Assembly: GCA_946803715.1 (NCBI GenBank)
Contig: CAMPET010000118.1
Span: 120,518-144,402, forward strand
Origin: Beroe ovata
Taxonomy: Eukaryota > Ctenophora > Nuda > Beroida > Beroidae
Reading direction: 5' to 3'
Length of the DNA stretch: 23,885 nt
The number at the start of each line of letters is the position of its first letter. The stretch's first letter is position 1. Below, piece by piece: positions 20,620 to 23,885 of this stretch. The position numbers and the translations under genes are program-made. Below the pieces are notes generated by a model. That model was not told the origin of the DNA. It saw only the letters and a list, made by a program, of their open reading frames with translations, and did not search any database.

Positions 20620-21335
20620 CGTTATCTGATGAGAAAACGGGTGTCAACAAGGTGTCAAATATACCGATAGTGATCATTGAGAACTTGGACTCCTCCGACG
20701 ATGACTTAAGTGATGACATGTCATCTAAAAATCGTGCGAACAGGGATGTGTTGGTCAATGAGGATTGGGAAGTGCGATATGGGGATTGTAATGACAGGAA
20801 GACATCACATCTCCTGGAATGTGAGGAAAGAGAGATGTTCGTATCTGCATCCTCATCCCTCTCCTCCTCCCTGAACTGTATCCCGGACATCACCTCACCC
20901 GACCTATCATCATCACAATCCTCCTCTCTGTGTAACGACTCGGTTCAGTACTCTAGATGTTCAAATTGGTATTCACATCACGATGTGGGACATGGAGAAT
21001 CCCAGAACAAGGAACAGAACGCAGATGAAAAAGGCGATGGTTTCTCCAGAAAGATGTTGTCGTTCCTTGATGTCAATAATATGGAATCTCGCAGCTCCAA
21101 CATGTACCTCTCAGACACAGAGGAGTATGAAGATTGCCACAGCACGGCATCTGCCATTGACAGATCCGCCGCTGAGAGAAGGGCAGTCGAGCTCGAGTGG
21201 GCGGTGGAGAGGATAGAGGAGCTGTTACAGAGTGATTCTGTGATAAAGAACAACGTGAAGCATATCAGAGCTGTTCTGGACGATCTTTCAACCGGATCTG
21301 TAATTGTCACCACCATCATCATAGCCACATCATAG
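20616..21335 (+). CDS. Nested ORF 2: acidic Ser-rich protein with C-terminal helix (unrecognised)
   Basis: A 239-residue open frame whose ATG overlaps the TGA of nested ORF 1 in ATGA (20616-20619), in the -1 frame relative to it. It is too long to be chance at this base composition. The N-terminal half is acidic and serine-rich (ENLDSSDDDLSDDMSSKN, SASSSLSSSLN). Near the end is a helical stretch (AAERRAVELEWAVERIEELL, VIKNNVKHIRAVLDDL). The frame remains open upstream to 20562, so a frameshift, a missed intron or a one-base assembly error could join both ORFs. A donor after 21303 (TCT|GTAATT) would splice in phase 0 to 21456. Family and function unknown. Confidence 0.6.
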   Translation: MTLSDEKTGVNKVSNIPIVIIENLDSSDDDLSDDMSSKNRANRDVLVNEDWEVRYGDCNDRKTSHLLECEEREMFVSASSSLSSSLNCIPDITSPDLSSSQSSSLCNDSVQYSRCSNWYSHHDVGHGESQNKEQNADEKGDGFSRKMLSFLDVNNMESRSSNMYLSDTEEYEDCHSTASAIDRSAAERRAVELEWAVERIEELLQSDSVIKNNVKHIRAVLDDLSTGSVIVTTIIIATS

Positions 21336-21381
21336 CCACATCATAGCCACATCATAGCCACATCATAGCCACATCATAGGA
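21318..21381. repeat. 11-bp tandem repeat ATCATAGCCAC
   Basis: Five exact copies from 21318 to 21372 plus a partial one. The nested ORF 2 stop codon lies within the second copy. Confidence 0.92.
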
Positions 21382-21447
21382 ATGATTATCTGGCATCTGT
21401 CGATTGCCGAACATAACGTTCAGATTGTTCATCATGAAATCATCGGT

Positions 21448-21518
21448 TGTTTCAGATGACACTCCTCCTGTTTCAGATGACACCCCTCCTGTTTCAGATG
21501 ACACCCCTCCTGTTTCAG
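21448..21518. repeat. 21-bp array repeating a splice-acceptor motif
   Basis: TGTTTCAG followed by ATGAC occurs at 21448, 21469, 21490 and 21511, an exact 21-base period. The CACYCCTCC between copies makes a pyrimidine-rich tract, so each unit looks like a complete 3' splice site. One frame encodes repeated MTPLLFQ and another repeated SDDTPPV. Confidence 0.88.
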
Positions 21519-21617
21519 ATGACGCGTATAGTAGAGAAGAACAATGCCCCTGTACAAGAAGGAGATGATTTACTCCTTCAGCAACAACACTTCATTCTCA
21601 ACTCTTCTGAAAACTTG
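21456..21617 (+). CDS. Candidate exon with 7-residue repeats (unassigned)
   Basis: Open from the first TTTCAG of the 21-bp array to a donor TTG|GTACAG; 54 codons, phase 0 at both ends. It encodes three and a half MTPLLFQ-type repeats, then RIVEKNNAPVQEGDDLLLQQ. The phases fit nested ORF 2 upstream (donor at 21304) and a small exon at 21947 downstream. The alternative frame, with SDDTPPV repeats, stops at 21567. No family recognised; this could be spurious. Confidence 0.3.
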
Positions 21618-21946
21618 GTACAGTCAAACAGTTGTGTTTTGTGATTTATAATGGACAGTTTTCAGTCCATTGTTGCTTAAGCGACGCTACTAAAAATGGG
21701 AACAAGCAGTCCGGATTGGGCTTTATAGTACCCGGCTTGAACCACTAGGGTTTGTTACGTATTGCGGATAGCGATGCTTATCAGTACCTTATTTGGAGAA
21801 ATATTCCTCTGAATGTACACCCCAGTAGCTGAGGTTATACACTTCGGAAAATTGTAGGCCGTTGGGTGTGCTTCATATAATTTGTGGACACACTGTCAGA
21901 TCTACTCAAGCAAAACTTTTGATTTACAGAATCCAAGATCTCTTAG

Positions 21947-23661
21947 CTGTACTGTTACTACATGACATCATGCTCATCACAGTAAGAATTTTTCACAATT
22001 TTCTATTCTGCTCACTTCCCATGTGTTTCAAGTATGTACCCATGTGTTTTTAATAATGTGCGTGCCGATGCGTTGTTAGTTCATGGTGTGTTTGAGCATG
22101 ACACACGGCATTTCTGTTTGTGTGTAATATCATGTTTCAGCCTCTAATACCACTCAACCAAATGGTTTTCTCATTCTCAAATGACAATACAACCGCATTA
22201 TTTTGTTATCTTGCTGTTCTGATCGTTTGTTGTCCTATCTGACACATATTGCACTTGTTAGACACTCTGTCAGGAATGAAGAAGACCGTTCTGAAGGTAT
22301 GTTTGGACGTCTAGCTGTACTCAATGAACTGTTCTGGGTGTATGAACAGCAGGGGCAGCTATAGATCGTGTAAAATGATACTGTTATCGCACAACAATAA
22401 TCAGCAGCTAGTAACATAAGACGCTGGTATAGATTCTAATGAAATGAACGTGTTTGTGTGCGTGTCCTCCGTTTCCTTTCTTATGCAGCGCGCGCACAAT
22501 ATGCACATACCACTGCTGCAAGTCGTGCAGCACTTGTTTCACAATGCTCCTTCATCAACCTGCTCAATAAAGCAGCTCAGGTTCAACCCTCATCAAGCAT
22601 GTCTGGCGGGCTTTAAAATGGCAGTATGACAGTTAACACGAAGTTCAAAACAGCAATCCAAATTTGGCACACAATCATTCCTCATTCCTTCCTCATTCCT
22701 ACAAACAAAACTCTGGAACTCAGTTAGTAACTATTCCGGATTCCCTGAGTAAAATGGCAGTCAAATATTCAATGGGAATGACTATGAGATCCTCATTTTC
22801 ATTTGCGACGACAAGCATTATATACATCATGGTGCTTCTTTTCAGTTGTATCAAACTCGGTTCTGATCAGCAAACTTTACACACTATTATTCCCCAAATG
22901 GCACGAAGCTCCCTTATATTGTTGGACCAGCACCTCCTTCTGTGTCTGTGTGTACGTTGGCTCTGTGTATACTGTATTCTGGCGTCCGTTTCTTTTGATA
23001 ATGATGCCCAAATTGAGCATTTTCTTGATTCTAAAGTTGTGAACGTTTTGCTCAGTACGTTTCTATGTCCTAAGTTTGGTATCAGCAGTAATTATTCAAT
23101 GGAACACCTTGTTAACTCATCTCAGGTATGCTTCACTGCTCTTGTCCAATATCCACCACTATTTGTCAAATATTGGAGCTAAAAACGTACAAAAGATATC
23201 CTTGTGTTTGAGTTAACCCATTATATTTCAGCAACTGGATAGTGCAGTGGTGAGCCTGTACGACAGTTTGACCTCTGTTCATGGTAAACGCGGGGATGAA
23301 TTTGTTAAAACTAAGAAAGAGGGTCTGGAGCTGTTGAAAGAGGCTGAGAAGTGTTATCAGGTAAGTTATTATACCTGTGTTGAATGATGGTGATGCAATT
23401 TGGTAGTTATGGTAGCGCAGTGGTTTTGTTATCGTCATGTTGGTTTTCTAGTGGTACGTAGTGCGCGTATCGAGTGCGACTGTCGGATGTAGCACCCAAT
23501 GGTCGGGGGCAATCTCCGCCGCCGCTCAGCTCTCACCACAGCTTATCCCTCAGTTGATGCACGTGCTCCATGATAAAGCCGATAAACTGAGGACAACGAT
23601 TTACACAAGTGCTGCGAATTCCAATGTTTTTCGGGAAACAGCAGAGAAAGTAACCAATATT
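21947..23661 (+). CDS. CARMIL: Probable CARMIL helical (dimerisation) domain exons, 3' partial
   Basis: Exons 21947-21981 (weak), 22262-22296, 22489-22580, 23232-23360 and 23452-23661 splice in consistent phase and run to a GTGAGT donor near the right edge. They encode alpha-helical sequence: RNEEDRSEARAQYAHTTA, QLDSAVVSLYDSLTSVHGKR, KEGLELLKEAEKCYQ, QWSGAISAAAQLSPQLIPQL, MHVLHDKADKLRTTIYTSAA. From memory of human CARMIL1, QQLDS...LYDSL and the W-S-G-A block sit at about the right spacing to match its region after the LRRs (QQMID..., WAGA...), but identity is low. Donor 22581 (GTTCAA) is weak. The capping-protein-binding region would lie beyond the window. The link to exon 18 at 19975 (phase 0) is plausible but unproven. 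Confidence 0.5.
22581..23231. other. Intron of the helical-domain gene with a long open frame
   Basis: An open frame spans 22664-23182, hydrophobic and cysteine-rich in the middle, with no family pattern and a non-ATG start. Its end contains a good donor (TCTCAG|GTATGC at 23126) in phase 0, which would fit the next exon. An additional exon such as one beginning after the AG at about 23016 is therefore possible. Confidence 0.35.
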
Positions 23662-23885
23662 GTGAGTTTGGAGCTATATGAAACTGGCCCAGAGACTTGG
23701 ATTTGTAATCAGTTAGGATATCTTTGTAATTACTCACTCAAATAACACTTGGTTAGGGGTTATAAGGGGTGATTCACTGGTGATTGACCACTGGTGAAGC
23801 CTGAAGAGATCGCGGGGTATATTACAAAGTTTCTCATGCTCGGTGATCAGTGGAGGGGATTAGCATACCCCTCCCCTGCGGGGGG

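Noticed and set aside
20340-21328. Minus-strand open frames of 74-122 codons opposite the nested ORFs
   Set aside because: They are antisense shadows of the longer plus-strand frames. Their serine-rich composition reflects the complement.
22664-23182. 172-codon open frame as a complete membrane-protein gene
   Set aside because: It has no ATG at its start, no family pattern, and sits between two in-phase exons. At most its 3' end may be an extra exon.
1-23885. tRNA, rRNA, CRISPR, bacterial operon or viral genes
   Set aside because: I found no cloverleaf, repeat-spacer array, ribosome-binding sites or viral protein patterns. All recognisable genes are intron-rich animal genes.

Overview
The window is animal (metazoan) nuclear DNA. 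Every recognisable gene is split into short exons with GT-AG introns, and the families (a cysteine-knot TGF-beta ligand, an adhesion GPCR, a CARMIL-type actin regulator and a UPF0598 mitochondrial protein) are animal families. Genes are close together, most introns are 50-350 bases, and the sequence is moderately AT-rich. I infer an early-branching or compact-genome invertebrate, with a sponge as the leading guess and a cnidarian possible. The sequence does not name the species. A lone N at 3356 and an N run at 12427-12753 mark it as a draft assembly.

Layout. 1-1322 (+): the 3' part of a TGF-beta family ligand, from late prodomain through the furin site to a complete nine-cysteine mature domain. 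1323-2730: 3' flank and AT-rich intergenic DNA. About 2740-4510: a CpG-rich patch built from duplicated and inverted copies of a roughly 100-base foldback (MITE-like) element. 5033-10060 (-): an adhesion GPCR of 22 visible exons (CCP, uncharacterised ectodomain, HormR, GAIN with GPS, seven membrane helices, short tail). Its signal-peptide exon was not found. 10061-11273: a divergent intergenic region with CCAAT and CACGTG sites. 11274-13178 (+): a UPF0598 (C8orf82-like) gene of six exons, with the assembly gap inside one intron. 13456 to beyond the right edge (+): a CARMIL (LRRC16) homologue, with PH domain and leucine-rich repeats in 18 exons up to 19975. Exons between about 21947 and 23661 resemble the CARMIL helical dimerisation domain. 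In the 2 kb between those parts lie two long open frames on the same strand (20185-20619 and 20616-21335) that overlap by ATGA. I cannot attach them to a known family or splice them in phase to the upstream exons.

The exon models come from matching open frames to splice signals and family patterns. In all four genes the intron phases close exactly at nearly every junction, which is strong internal support. The genes share no obvious pathway: a secreted signal, a cell-surface receptor, a mitochondrial protein and an actin-capping regulator. The GPCR and UPF0598 genes are divergent neighbours and may share a control region. UPF0598 and CARMIL are head to tail, 277 bases apart.

The most unusual features are: minisatellites that repeatedly abut 3' splice sites in the CARMIL locus, including a 21-base array that repeats the acceptor itself in frame; a GPS motif that has lost a matched pair of cysteines while keeping the cleavage tripeptide; the nested overlapping ORF pair; and the CpG-rich foldback cluster.
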